DNA of 64,000 nucleotides, taken from NCBI GenBank assembly GCA_963766605.1, contig CAVYAT010000007.1:620001-684000 (forward strand), in the 5' to 3' direction. Source of the DNA: AC-49 sp963766605. Lineage in GTDB: Bacteria; Actinomycetota; Thermoleophilia; Solirubrobacterales; Solirubrobacteraceae. This document shows positions 42,952 through 51,008 of the stretch, in pieces. The position numbers were made by a program, and so were the translations under genes. The notes beneath the pieces are model-generated. The model searched no databases, was not told where the DNA came from, and worked only from the letters and a program-made list of their open reading frames with translations. The first letter of the stretch is position 1. Each line of letters starts with the position of its first letter.

Positions 42952-43697
42952 GCGACGACATTGCGACCCTCGCCGCGGCGATCGCCGCGGCCGACCGGGT
43001 GGTCGCGCTGACCGGCGCCGGCATCTCCGTGCCGTCGGGGATCCCCGATTTCCGCACCCCGGGCACCGGGCTGTGGGCCAACGTCGATCCGATGGAGGTC
43101 GCCCACATCGACGCCTGGCGCAGCGACCCGGCGCGCTTCTGGGGCTTCTACGCCCGGCGGCTGGCGTCGCTGGGCGACGTGGAGCCCAACGGCGCGCACC
43201 GCGCGCTGGTGGCGATGGCGGACAGCGGGCACCTGCATGCGGTCGTCACCCAGAACGTCGACCGTCTGCACCGCGCCGCGGGGACGCGCGACCCGATCGA
43301 GGTCCACGGTTCGATCGCCACCGCGTCGTGCCTTCACTGCGGTGGTCGCGTCGAGCTCGAGCGCGTGCTCGAGCTCGCCGGCGCCGCTGACGATGGCGTC
43401 CCGCGCTGTGGCTGCGGCGAGCCGCTCAAGCCCGACGTGGTGCTGTTCGGCGAGTTCCTGCCCGAGGCCGCGCTGCAGCGCGCCTACGCGCTGGCCGCGG
43501 TCGCCGACGTGCTGCTGTGCATCGGCACGTCGCTCGAGGTCCACCCGATCGCCCAGCTGCCGGACATCACGGCGTCGGCGGGCGGCGAGGTGGCGCTGAT
43601 CACGATCGGCCCGACACAGTGGGACGACCGTGCGCTGGTCAAGCTCGACGGGGACGTGGTCGACGAGCTGACGGCGCTGGTCGCGGCGCTTGGCTGA
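42948..43697 (+). CDS. cobB: NAD-dependent protein deacylase, Sir2 family
   Basis: 249 residues from GTG 42948, overlapping the upstream stop as GTGA. Sirtuin motifs are intact: GAGISVPSGIPDFR, TQNVDRLH, the catalytic His in EVHGSIAT, the zinc cysteines in CLHCGG and RCGCGE, and IGTSLEVHPIAQLP. Sirtuins reverse lysine acylation on metabolic enzymes such as acyl-CoA synthetases, which fits coupling to beta-oxidation genes. Confidence 0.92.
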   Translation: MSDDIATLAAAIAAADRVVALTGAGISVPSGIPDFRTPGTGLWANVDPMEVAHIDAWRSDPARFWGFYARRLASLGDVEPNGAHRALVAMADSGHLHAVVTQNVDRLHRAAGTRDPIEVHGSIATASCLHCGGRVELERVLELAGAADDGVPRCGCGEPLKPDVVLFGEFLPEAALQRAYALAAVADVLLCIGTSLEVHPIAQLPDITASAGGEVALITIGPTQWDDRALVKLDGDVVDELTALVAALG

Positions 43698-43720
43698 ACT
43701 GCGTTAGGGTCGCCGGCGGG

Positions 43721-43941
43721 ATGAGGCTCCGCAGTGTGGTGCTGGCTGGAGTGGCCGCCGTCGTGGCGTCGGGCGCCGGCGCGGCCGCGGCGTCGGCGAC
43801 CACCTACTGCGTGCCGCGCTCGCCAAGGCCCACCACCTCACGGTCACGATCACCGCGACGTCGGGCAAGACCGTCCTGGGTCACGGGACGCTGACGATCA
43901 GCGCGCCCGCCAAGCACAAGCCCACCCGCAACCGTCACTGA
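43721..43941 (+). pseudogene. Collapsed secreted protein gene (signal peptide joined to a C-terminal end)
   Basis: ATG 43721 starts a clear signal peptide (LAGVAAVVASGAGAAAASA) followed by TTYCV, the usual first residues of a secreted beta-helix protein. Within 10 codons the frame is lost. In the next frame the DNA reads AALAKAHHLTVTITATSG, then KTVLGHGTLTIS and a basic tail to TGA 43939-43941, like the end of an extracellular Ig-like domain. Start and end look real while the middle is absent. TAGGGT ends 10 bases before the ATG. A deletion or an assembly collapse would explain it. Confidence 0.5.
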
Positions 43942-45008
43942 CGCTCGCGCGCGAGCGTCGTCAGCACGTCGATCGCCGCGTTGAACTTCGCGTCGTCCTG
44001 GTAGCGGCCCATCCCGCACTCGGTGGCGATCCCGAACCCGCGCATGCCGATCACGGGCCCGGCCAGCCGCGCGCGCAGCCGCGCACCGTCGACCCCGTCC
44101 TGGGCGTGCACGAGGCCGAGGAACAGTTCCGTGGCGGGGTCGAGATCGAGCTGCGCCAGCGGGCGCCAGGCTGACGGGTCGGTCCACTGGTACGGGCAGG
44201 CCATGTGGATGAACGCGATCGGGCGCTCGACGGCTGCGGTCACGGCACGGGCACCCGCCAGCAGCGCGCTCGAGTCGGGAATCGGCGGGCGGGCGAAGTG
44301 ACGCTCACCCGGACCACGGGCGCGGATCAGGAACGCGTTGTTGGAGTCGCCGTAACAGAGGTGATAGCCGAGCTCGACGTCGGCCGGAACCATCGCCGCG
44401 CAGCGCGCGAGCGAGTCCCCGATCGTCGTCGCATCCCAGTACGGGACCTCGTAGACGCCGTTGAGGATCGCCAGCTCGCCGACGAGGTCCCACTGGATCG
44501 CCAGCTCACCGTGGGGAACGACGTCGGCCATGTGGGCGACGGCGCGCGCCAGCGCGCGCTCGTACGCCGCGCGCACCGGCGCCTGGTCCGCGGTGGCGAC
44601 GAAGCCCGACACGACGTTGTGGGGTGTCGGCATCGTCACCAGCAGCCGCGCGTCGTCGCGCAGCAACCCGGCGTCGCGCGCCGCCCGGAACTGCTCGTAG
44701 GACGTCGCAACCGCGCGCTCGTACTGGAACGCGTCGAACTCGAACGTCTCGCGGTCAACCTCGGCGCGCAGCTGCTTGCGCGGCAGCGGCGGCAGCGGCC
44801 CGACCTGCTCGGGTTGGCTCGTCTCGAAGGCGTCGATCTCGAACGCGGCGCGCTGTGTGCCGACCCAGCCGGTCCGCGTGCCGGTCTCGTCGGGCACACG
44901 GCGGACCCAGGGCTTCAGCCGCCGGCCGACGAACGCGAACATCTGCTCGCCGCTGGCAAACGGCATGCTCCCGGGAAGGTGGATACCGGGAAACCCGGCG
45001 GCGCTCAT
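43935..45008 (-). CDS. Conserved protein with possible MetE/UROD-like barrel, unknown
   Basis: 357 residues. No signal peptide. Blocks such as IHLPGSMPFASGEQMFAF, VRRVPDETGTRTGWV, LLVTMPTPHNVVSGF, LAIQWDLVGELAIL and LGYHLCYGDSNN recall the TIM-barrel of cobalamin-independent methionine synthase and uroporphyrinogen decarboxylase relatives. The zinc-binding Cys/His set of MetE is not complete, so that activity should not be assumed. TAGCGT ends 7 bases before ATG 45008 and includes the stop of the upstream mobA-like gene. Confidence 0.6.
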   Translation of the reverse strand: MSAAGFPGIHLPGSMPFASGEQMFAFVGRRLKPWVRRVPDETGTRTGWVGTQRAAFEIDAFETSQPEQVGPLPPLPRKQLRAEVDRETFEFDAFQYERAVATSYEQFRAARDAGLLRDDARLLVTMPTPHNVVSGFVATADQAPVRAAYERALARAVAHMADVVPHGELAIQWDLVGELAILNGVYEVPYWDATTIGDSLARCAAMVPADVELGYHLCYGDSNNAFLIRARGPGERHFARPPIPDSSALLAGARAVTAAVERPIAFIHMACPYQWTDPSAWRPLAQLDLDPATELFLGLVHAQDGVDGARLRARLAGPVIGMRGFGIATECGMGRYQDDAKFNAAIDVLTTLARERQ

Positions 45009-45015
45009 GCGACGA

Positions 45016-45021
45016 ACGCTA
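45016..45021 (-). promoter_or_regulatory. -10 element TAGCGT overlapping the mobA-like stop
   Basis: TAGCGT (minus strand) ends 7 bases before ATG 45008; its TAG is the stop codon of the upstream gene. Confidence 0.55.
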
Positions 45022-45888
45022 CGCGGTCGACGTAGCGGGCCCTGCGGCCGCCGGCGCGGCGGCGAGGGCGAACGTCACGTGGTCGCCGAGCACGAGCGGC
45101 AGCTCCGGGTCGAGCGCGACGGGGTGGCCGCCGATGGCGACCACGACATCCGGCGCGAGCTCCAGCCCAGCCGCCGTGGCCGCTGCGGCGAGCGTTGCCG
45201 CCCGCACCGGCCGCCCGCCCTGATCGACTTCGCGGACGAGGGCGCCGACGCGCTCGATCGTCACCTGCGGGCCCGGGCGCGAACGAACCTGGGCGTAGGT
45301 CTCCATGTCGTCGACGCTGAGCACCGACTCCAGCTGCGGGTCGGCGGCGGCGAGCTCCTCGTCGGCGAGCAGCTCCTTGTCGTCGAGGCGCCGCACCGTG
45401 CAACGCGCGAGCAGGAGGCGGAAGCGCAGACGGTCGTGGTCGACCAATGTCTGCGCGGCCGACGCGACGCTGGTCGCGTAGACGGCGGCCAGCGGCTGCT
45501 CGATACCGCGCACCTCGGGCACCACGATCTCGGCGCCGCCGTCCATCTCGGAGGCGATGCGACGCACGAACGCCGGGTGCAGCAGCGGCATGTCGGTGGC
45601 CGACACGTAGGCGGCGTCGGCGTGCCGGCCCGCGACGGCCAGGCCGGCCGCGAGCCCCTGCATCGGGCCGAGTCCTTCGCGCGGGTCCTCGACGACGATG
45701 ACGCCGGCGGGCAGTCGCGGCAGGTCCTGGCCCGCAGCGGCGACGACGAACACCGGCCCGTCGACGGCACGGGCGATCACGCCGCAGATGCGGTGCAGCA
45801 TCGATGAGCGATGCCAATCCAGGGCAGCCTTCGCGACGCCCATCCGCGACGAGCGACCTCCCGCCAACACGATTCCCGCCGTCTCCAC
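45019..45888 (-). CDS. MobA-like nucleotidyltransferase fused to a beta-grasp (MoaD/ThiS-like) domain
   Basis: 289 residues from GTG 45888. The first 185 residues are of the molybdenum cofactor guanylyl/cytidylyltransferase type: GIVLAGGRSSRMGVAKAAL, EGLGPMQGLAAGL, YVSATDMPLLHP. The last 80 (VTIERVGALVREV, ATLAAAATAAGLELAPDVVV, GHPVALDPELPLVLGDHVTF) have a ubiquitin-like beta-grasp pattern but lack the C-terminal GG used for sulfur transfer. TACCAT ends 7 bases before the GTG, supporting this start. No molybdoenzyme or other moa gene is near. Confidence 0.75.
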   Translation of the reverse strand: METAGIVLAGGRSSRMGVAKAALDWHRSSMLHRICGVIARAVDGPVFVVAAAGQDLPRLPAGVIVVEDPREGLGPMQGLAAGLAVAGRHADAAYVSATDMPLLHPAFVRRIASEMDGGAEIVVPEVRGIEQPLAAVYATSVASAAQTLVDHDRLRFRLLLARCTVRRLDDKELLADEELAAADPQLESVLSVDDMETYAQVRSRPGPQVTIERVGALVREVDQGGRPVRAATLAAAATAAGLELAPDVVVAIGGHPVALDPELPLVLGDHVTFALAAAPAAAGPATSTA

Positions 45889-45895
45889 CGCGGCG

Positions 45896-45901
45896 ATGGT
45901 A
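45896..45901 (-). promoter_or_regulatory. -10 element TACCAT fixing the mobA-like start
   Basis: TACCAT (minus strand) ends 7 bases before GTG 45888; no other initiator nearby keeps the GIVLAGGRSSRMG motif. Confidence 0.5.
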
Positions 45902-45935
45902 GTGCAGCGCTCGGGCGATCTGGGCCTTCTGTCCG

Positions 45936-46964
45936 CTACAGGATCCCGACGATGTACGCGCAGTCCCAGTTGCCGGCGCCGCGGCCGCCGTCCCACAGCT
46001 TGGCCGCGAGGCGGTCCTGCTCGGACTTGGACGCCTGATAGGCGTGCGGCGTCGAGCCGCCCATGCGCTCCCAGGTCGAGTCGATGAACTGGTAGTAGCC
46101 CGATGCGGTGGCGGAGTTCGGAGGCAGGTTCTGGCCGCCCGACTCGCACTGCACGACCGCCCATGGGATCGCCCACGGTCCACCCGGGCCGATGTGGCTG
46201 ACCGCTGCCTTCTCCTGCTCGGAGATCAACTTGGACAAGAGCCTCTCGGCGCGGTGGCGGCTGGCGCGCGTCGCCTGGAGTGCCGCCTGGCGCGCCGCGG
46301 TCGCCTGCGCGAGGACCGCCTGGCGTGCGGCCAGGCCGGCGCCGATCTGGGCCAGCGCGTTGCGGCGCAGCAGCAGCGCCGCGGCGGCCACGCGCTGTTG
46401 GGCCTCCAGCGACGTGAGCACGGCGCGCTCGTGACGCGCGTCGTGGCGGGCATGGCGTACGAGCGCGACGATCGCCTGGTCGTTGCGCTGGACACGGCGG
46501 ATCGAGTCGACGGTGTCGAGCAGGTCGGCGAAGCCGTGCGCGTTGAAGATCACGGTGATCAGGTCGGGCGCCGGGTTCTCGTACTCGCTGCGCAGCACCG
46601 CGGCCAGGCGCGCGCGTGTGTGGCCGAGGCGCACGCCGAGCCGGACGGCGCGGCGACGCTGGTAGTTGAGGCGGTTGAGCGTGTGCGTCTCGCGCGCCTG
46701 GGCGCTGTCGTACTGCGTCTGGGCGCCGTCGAGCCGGGCCTGGAGGATCGCGACGGCGTGAGCGGTGCGGCGCTGGAGCTCGGTGAGGCGCGCGATGTCG
46801 TTGACGAGCGACCGCTCGCGGTTGGCGCTGCCGCTGATCTGGCCGCGCAGTCCCGCTTCGCTCTGGGCGTGCGAAAAGCTCGGCGCCCACGAGCAGGCCA
46901 AGGCCACCGCGAGCGCGGCGAGGGCAGTGGCGACGAACGAGGGCGAGGGGCGCGGTCGGCTCAT
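45936..46964 (-). CDS. Secreted coiled-coil protein with lytic transglycosylase-like domain
   Basis: 342 residues. The signal peptide ends near SWAPSFSHA. Residues 35-245 are long helices with regular heptads (RERSLVNDIARLTELQRRTAHAVAIL), as in peptidoglycan-hydrolase activators. The last 85 residues (IPWAVVQCESGGQNL, SATASGYYQFIDSTWERMGG, QDRLAAKLWDGGRGAGNWDC) match the small lysozyme-like fold of resuscitation-promoting factors and SLT enzymes, with the catalytic glutamate in CESGG. It would cut cell-wall glycan. TAGCGT lies 21 bases upstream, too far for the leaderless pattern. Confidence 0.85.
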   Translation of the reverse strand: MSRPRPSPSFVATALAALAVALACSWAPSFSHAQSEAGLRGQISGSANRERSLVNDIARLTELQRRTAHAVAILQARLDGAQTQYDSAQARETHTLNRLNYQRRRAVRLGVRLGHTRARLAAVLRSEYENPAPDLITVIFNAHGFADLLDTVDSIRRVQRNDQAIVALVRHARHDARHERAVLTSLEAQQRVAAAALLLRRNALAQIGAGLAARQAVLAQATAARQAALQATRASRHRAERLLSKLISEQEKAAVSHIGPGGPWAIPWAVVQCESGGQNLPPNSATASGYYQFIDSTWERMGGSTPHAYQASKSEQDRLAAKLWDGGRGAGNWDCAYIVGIL

Positions 46965-47047
46965 ACGGGCGCGGCGGGCCGACCAACGCTAGTGGGGGCG
47001 GAGGTGCTGACGTAGCACTGCAATCGGCCGTGCGGCATGCTGGAGCA

Positions 47048-47893
47048 GTGTCGCGCGCGCTTGTGCTGACCGCCGTTCTCGTGCTCGCCGCCGGCGCGTC
47101 CCGCGCCGCGCCGGCCGCGCAGTCGTGCCGGTCGCCGGGCACCTCGACCGTCTCCGGGGGGATCCTCGTGACGCCCGCCCACGCTCACCCCGGCCACGTC
47201 GGGCTGATCGTCGTGATGATCCCCGGCGGTCGCGGCGACCCCGGCGACCGCCTCGGCGTGGCGCGCGCCGCCGGGCGGGCGGGGGTCGGCGTCCTGTATC
47301 CGACCCGGCGGGGCGGGATCTTCTGGCAGCTGAACCGCGCGCAGGGCACGTCCGACATCGACCACGTCTCCGCGACACTCGACCGCGTGCTCGCGGGAGG
47401 CTGCTTCGATGGGCGCGCGCTGACCGTCACCGGCGTGTCCAACGGCGCCGGGTTCGCCCAGCGGCTGGCCTGCTCGCTGCCCGGGCGCTTCGCGGTCGTC
47501 GCCCCGGTTGCGGCCGGTTACCGCGCGCTGGACCCGTGCCCGGCGACCGAGCGCGCCTCGTTCCTCGACATCCACGGCACCGCCGACACCGTCGTCCCAT
47601 ACCTCGGGACCGCCGCCGACGGCCACGCGGGGTCGGTCCCGCGCAACAGCGCCCGCTGGGCCGCGCGCGACGGCTGTGTCTCCAAGCCGCACCTCAGCCA
47701 CCCGCGCCGGCTGGTGCTCGAGTCGCGCTGGACGGGCTGCGGGCGTGGCCTGCACGTCGAGGCGCTGCGACTGACCGGCACGACCCACGGCTGGCCCGGG
47801 TCGCGAGGCGACCGCCGGCCGCGCAACCCGTCGCACCTCAGCGCTGCGCACGCCCTGCTGGCGTTCGTGCAAGAGGCCGGGGCGACGCGCTGA
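47048..47893 (+). CDS. Secreted esterase/depolymerase-like alpha/beta hydrolase
   Basis: 281 residues from GTG 47048 (SRALVLTAVLVLAAGASRA signal peptide); GTG 47030 is possible but adds residues ahead of the signal. The hydrolase resembles the LpqC/PHB depolymerase/feruloyl esterase group: oxyanion strand MIPGGRGDPGD, nucleophile GVSNGAGFAQRLAC, acid FLDIHGTADTVVPY, and histidine TGTTHGWPG. Four or more cysteines suggest disulfides outside the cell. The substrate is unknown. Confidence 0.8.
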   Translation: MSRALVLTAVLVLAAGASRAAPAAQSCRSPGTSTVSGGILVTPAHAHPGHVGLIVVMIPGGRGDPGDRLGVARAAGRAGVGVLYPTRRGGIFWQLNRAQGTSDIDHVSATLDRVLAGGCFDGRALTVTGVSNGAGFAQRLACSLPGRFAVVAPVAAGYRALDPCPATERASFLDIHGTADTVVPYLGTAADGHAGSVPRNSARWAARDGCVSKPHLSHPRRLVLESRWTGCGRGLHVEALRLTGTTHGWPGSRGDRRPRNPSHLSAAHALLAFVQEAGATR

Positions 47894-48189
47894 TGCTCGC
47901 GCCGGTGGCGCGGACCGAGCACCCCGAGGTTCACGAGATCGTCGCGTCCGCGCACTGCATCCAACGCTTCCGCCAGCGGATGCCGATCCGCACCCCCGGT
48001 GCCCAGGACGTCATCGACGGCGTCATCGCCGCGCTCGAGGAGGCCCACCTCATGCGCTGGCCGCCGGGCTGGGTCCGGTCCGATGCGCGCGCGCCATGGT
48101 GGGCGGCGACCGCCGACCTCGCGTTCCCGCTCCAGCCCGCCGACCGGCCGGGACGGTGGGTGGCGATCACGTGTCTGCGGCGGGGGTAG
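47893..48189 (+). CDS. Small protein with HxxxRFxxR motif, unknown
   Basis: 98 residues; the ATG shares its A with the upstream TGA (TGATG). The opening IVASAHCIQRFRQRMP resembles DUF4258-type small proteins (HAxxRxxxR), and later parts (LMRWPPGWVRSDARAPWWAAT) are Trp-rich. No close family is known to me. It is coupled to the secreted esterase but has no signal peptide itself. Confidence 0.5.
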   Translation: MLAPVARTEHPEVHEIVASAHCIQRFRQRMPIRTPGAQDVIDGVIAALEEAHLMRWPPGWVRSDARAPWWAATADLAFPLQPADRPGRWVAITCLRRG

Positions 48190-48211
48190 GTGGCGGTTCG
48201 CGGCGCCCGGG

Positions 48212-49084
48212 CTAACTGACCTGGTGCACGTGGCGCCCGTGGGCGTCGGCCGAGTAGAAGTGGTTCGAGTTCTTGTAGTACGCGAGCCACTGCAGCTTGC
48301 CGTTGAAGTCGTGGTCGAGCACGAGGTAATTGACCGACTTCGTATGGCGCGGGATGTGCTTGACCATCCGCGACGGCGCGTTGGGGTCGATCTTGCTCAG
48401 CGGGATCGTCGGCTCGGAGCCGAAGCCACCGGCGCCGACCTTGACGATCTGCTTGGTCCCGGCGTAGTCGACGAAGATGTGGTGGCTTCCGCCCGACGCG
48501 GTGCGCGTCTCGGCCTGCAGGTTGTCCGGGGCGACACGCAGGCTCACGAGCTTGCCGTTGCCGGGGAGGTCGTGCGTCACGTAGCTGGTGATCGCGGCCG
48601 GCAACATCAGCGAGCCGCTGGCCACGCCGACCGGTGGCTGGCTCGGCTTGCTCGGCGACGAGGAGCCATTGCTCGACGTTGACGGCGCCGGCGGGTTGAA
48701 CGGGGTCTGGTTGAGCGCGTTGTTGACGTCGTGGACCGCGTTGTTGCCGGCGCGGGCGACGAGGAACACAGGCACGCCGATGATCACCGCCGCGACGATC
48801 AGCGCGGCCACGACCGACATGCCGCTGCGGCCGTTGCCCCCGCCGACCGCTCGGCCCGTGGTGGTGCTCGAAAGCTGGACCGGCGGCAGGTTGGACGGCG
48901 TGAACTGCGGCGCTGCCGGCGTCGGCGCGAGCGGTGGCGGCGCGGCGGCGGCCGGTGGGTCGTCGTCGCCGCCCGGCATGTCCGGCGGGGGCGTCCACGC
49001 TGGCACGCCGGCGGGCGCGGGCCCCGGAACGGGCGTTGGCGCGCTTCCTCCGACCTCGTTGCCGAATGCGTCGCGGGGTGCCAC
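48212..49084 (-). CDS. Single-pass membrane protein with proline-rich cytoplasmic part
   Basis: 290 residues from GTG 49084. The first 95 residues are Pro/Ala/Gly-rich. One membrane segment follows (MSVVAALIVAAVIIGVPVFLVA), then a Ser/Pro linker and an extracellular domain of about 150 residues (GKLVSLRVAPDNLQAETRTA, HHIFVDYAGTKQIVKVGAGG, LVLDHDFNGKLQWLAYYKN). The layout is common in Solirubrobacterales-like genomes; no function known. TACGCT ends 6 bases before the GTG, which decides against upstream starts. Confidence 0.6.
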   Translation of the reverse strand: MAPRDAFGNEVGGSAPTPVPGPAPAGVPAWTPPPDMPGGDDDPPAAAAPPPLAPTPAAPQFTPSNLPPVQLSSTTTGRAVGGGNGRSGMSVVAALIVAAVIIGVPVFLVARAGNNAVHDVNNALNQTPFNPPAPSTSSNGSSSPSKPSQPPVGVASGSLMLPAAITSYVTHDLPGNGKLVSLRVAPDNLQAETRTASGGSHHIFVDYAGTKQIVKVGAGGFGSEPTIPLSKIDPNAPSRMVKHIPRHTKSVNYLVLDHDFNGKLQWLAYYKNSNHFYSADAHGRHVHQVS

Positions 49085-49090
49085 GCCGGG

Positions 49091-49096
49091 AGCGTA
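49091..49096 (-). promoter_or_regulatory. -10 element TACGCT fixing GTG 49084
   Basis: TACGCT (minus strand) ends 6 bases before GTG 49084. An upstream in-frame start at 49120 would place the hexamer inside the coding region. Confidence 0.5.
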
Positions 49097-49154
49097 ACCG
49101 AGGCGGCGGCAGCGCGACAAAATCCGAACCGGCGTTTCCCGCCGCGCACGAGCC

Positions 49155-49160
49155 TATATT
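49155..49160 (+). promoter_or_regulatory. -10 element TATATT of the peptide-binding lipoprotein gene
   Basis: TATATT ends 11 bases before GTG 49172; it is the best match to the bacterial consensus in the window. Confidence 0.5.
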
Positions 49161-49171
49161 TGAACGCGACC

Positions 49172-50938
49172 GTGCCGCGCTCTGCCCCGTTTGTTGCGCT
49201 GGCCGCCAGCCTCGTGCTGGGCGTTGCGGCGTCGGGCTGCGGTTCGAGCTCTGACCCCGTGACGACCGGTGCGACCGGCGCTGTGCGTCCTCCGTCCAAT
49301 GCTCACCGCGGTGGGACGTTGACCGTGCTCATGAGCGGCGACGTCGACTACACCGATCCGGGCCAGAACTACTACTCGCCGGGCTACATGCTCCAGAACG
49401 CCGTCAACCGCGGCCTGTACGTCTTCCGCCCCCGCGACCTCGCCCAGCCGAGCCCCGACCTCGCGACCGGCCCGCCGCAGGTATCGCGCGACGGCAAGAC
49501 GATCACGATCCACATCCGGCGCGGCATCCGCTACGCGCCGCCGGTCAATCGCGAGGTCGTCGCCGACGACATCAAGTACGCGATCGAGCGCGGCTTCTCG
49601 GGCCACATCGCCAACGCCTACGTCGGCCTGTACATGAGCGCGCTGAAGGGCGCCCCGTCGCAGCCGACCGACTCCGTGCCCGACATCCCGGGGATCCAGA
49701 CCCCCGACCCCCACACGATCGTGCTGAAGCTGACCAGGCCCGAGGCGCCGACCGTGATCGGCGCGATGTCGCTACCGATCACGGTGCCGGTCCCGCGCTC
49801 CTACGCGGCGCCGTTCGACGCCCACAACCCGACGACCTACGGCCAGCACGTCGCGTTCACCGGCCCGTACATGATCGAGCACGACGCCAGCGGCAAGCTC
49901 ACCGGCTACAAGCCCGGCCGCTCGATCGTCCTGGTGCGCAACCCCAACTGGAACGCGAAGACCGACAACCGCCCGGCCTACGCCAACAAGATCGTGTTCA
50001 GCGAGGGCCAGTCCGACCAGGACGTCGCCAGCCGCCGGATCCTCGCCGGCTCGGGTCTGGTCAACGGCGACTTCGGGCCGACCCCGGCCGTCATCCAGCG
50101 CGCGCTGAAGTCCGACCCCAACCAGATCTCGATCACGCCCAACGCGACGTTCCGCGCGGTCAGCCTCAACACGACGCTCAAGCCGTTCGACAACATCAAC
50201 GTGCGCAAGGCGATCGTCGCCGCGTTTGACCGCAAGGCGCTGCTGCTCTCGCGCGGCGGCGCCGTGCAGGGCACGCCGGCGTGGAGCTTCCTGCCGCCCG
50301 ACATCCCCGGCTACCCCCAGGGCGGCGGGGCGCACCCACCCAAGCAGTTCGACTACCTCCAGAACTACTCCGGCAACCTCGCGCTGGCCAAGGCCTACAT
50401 GCGCAAGGCCGGCTACCCGTCGGGCCGCTACACCGGATCGGTGCATCCGCTCGAGGTCGGCGTCCAGGGCGGCAGCGCGCAGCGTGCCGCCGAGATCACC
50501 CAGGCGCAGCTGGCCAAGCTCGGGATCCACGTCAAGCTGCGCCTGACGACGTCCGATGCCTACCTGACGAAGTTCTGCGGCGTCCCGAAGGCCAAGGTCG
50601 CCGTCTGCCCGTCGACCAACTGGGGCAAGGACTTCCCAGACGCACAGACGATGCTCCAGCCGACGTTCGCCGGCGACGCGATCTCGCCGTCCTACAACGC
50701 CAACGCGTCGATGCTCGACGTGCCGTCGGTCAACCGCGCGATCGCCACCGCCGCGGCGCTGCCGATCGGAGCAGCGCGCGCCGCGGCCTGGGGCAAGGCC
50801 AACGACGCGATCGTCGCGCAGGCGCCGGCCATCCCGTTCCAGTGGGACAAGGTGCCCAACATCGAGTCCAAGAACGTGGCCGGAGTCGTCAACCTCAACA
50901 ACGGCTCGTACGACCTCAGCTACACCTCGCTGCGGTGA
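49172..50938 (+). CDS. ABC transporter substrate-binding lipoprotein, family 5 (peptide/nickel type)
   Basis: 588 residues. The lipoprotein signal ends in GVAASGC. Family 5 features include GGTLTVLMSGDVDYTDPGQNYY, SRDGKTITIHIRRGIRYAPPVNREVVADDIKYAIERGF (signature FxLRxGvkFxdGxpvtAdDv), VRKAIVAAFDRKALL, and a C-terminal VPFQW-like AIPFQWDKVPNI. It would bind oligopeptides or a similar solute. No permease or ATPase genes are adjacent, so the rest of the transporter is elsewhere. Confidence 0.88.
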   Translation: MPRSAPFVALAASLVLGVAASGCGSSSDPVTTGATGAVRPPSNAHRGGTLTVLMSGDVDYTDPGQNYYSPGYMLQNAVNRGLYVFRPRDLAQPSPDLATGPPQVSRDGKTITIHIRRGIRYAPPVNREVVADDIKYAIERGFSGHIANAYVGLYMSALKGAPSQPTDSVPDIPGIQTPDPHTIVLKLTRPEAPTVIGAMSLPITVPVPRSYAAPFDAHNPTTYGQHVAFTGPYMIEHDASGKLTGYKPGRSIVLVRNPNWNAKTDNRPAYANKIVFSEGQSDQDVASRRILAGSGLVNGDFGPTPAVIQRALKSDPNQISITPNATFRAVSLNTTLKPFDNINVRKAIVAAFDRKALLLSRGGAVQGTPAWSFLPPDIPGYPQGGGAHPPKQFDYLQNYSGNLALAKAYMRKAGYPSGRYTGSVHPLEVGVQGGSAQRAAEITQAQLAKLGIHVKLRLTTSDAYLTKFCGVPKAKVAVCPSTNWGKDFPDAQTMLQPTFAGDAISPSYNANASMLDVPSVNRAIATAAALPIGAARAAAWGKANDAIVAQAPAIPFQWDKVPNIESKNVAGVVNLNNGSYDLSYTSLR

Positions 50939-50945
50939 CGCGCCT

Positions 50946-50963
50946 CTGTGCGCCTGCGCACAG
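50946..50963 (+). terminator. Hairpin after the substrate-binding protein gene
   Basis: CTGTGCG and CGCACAG form a perfect 7-bp stem with a 4-base loop, 8 bases after the stop. There is no U-tract. Confidence 0.45.
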
Positions 50964-51008
50964 GTCGGGGAACCGGCGCGCAACTTGTGTCCCACCTGCG
51001 ACGTTCTC

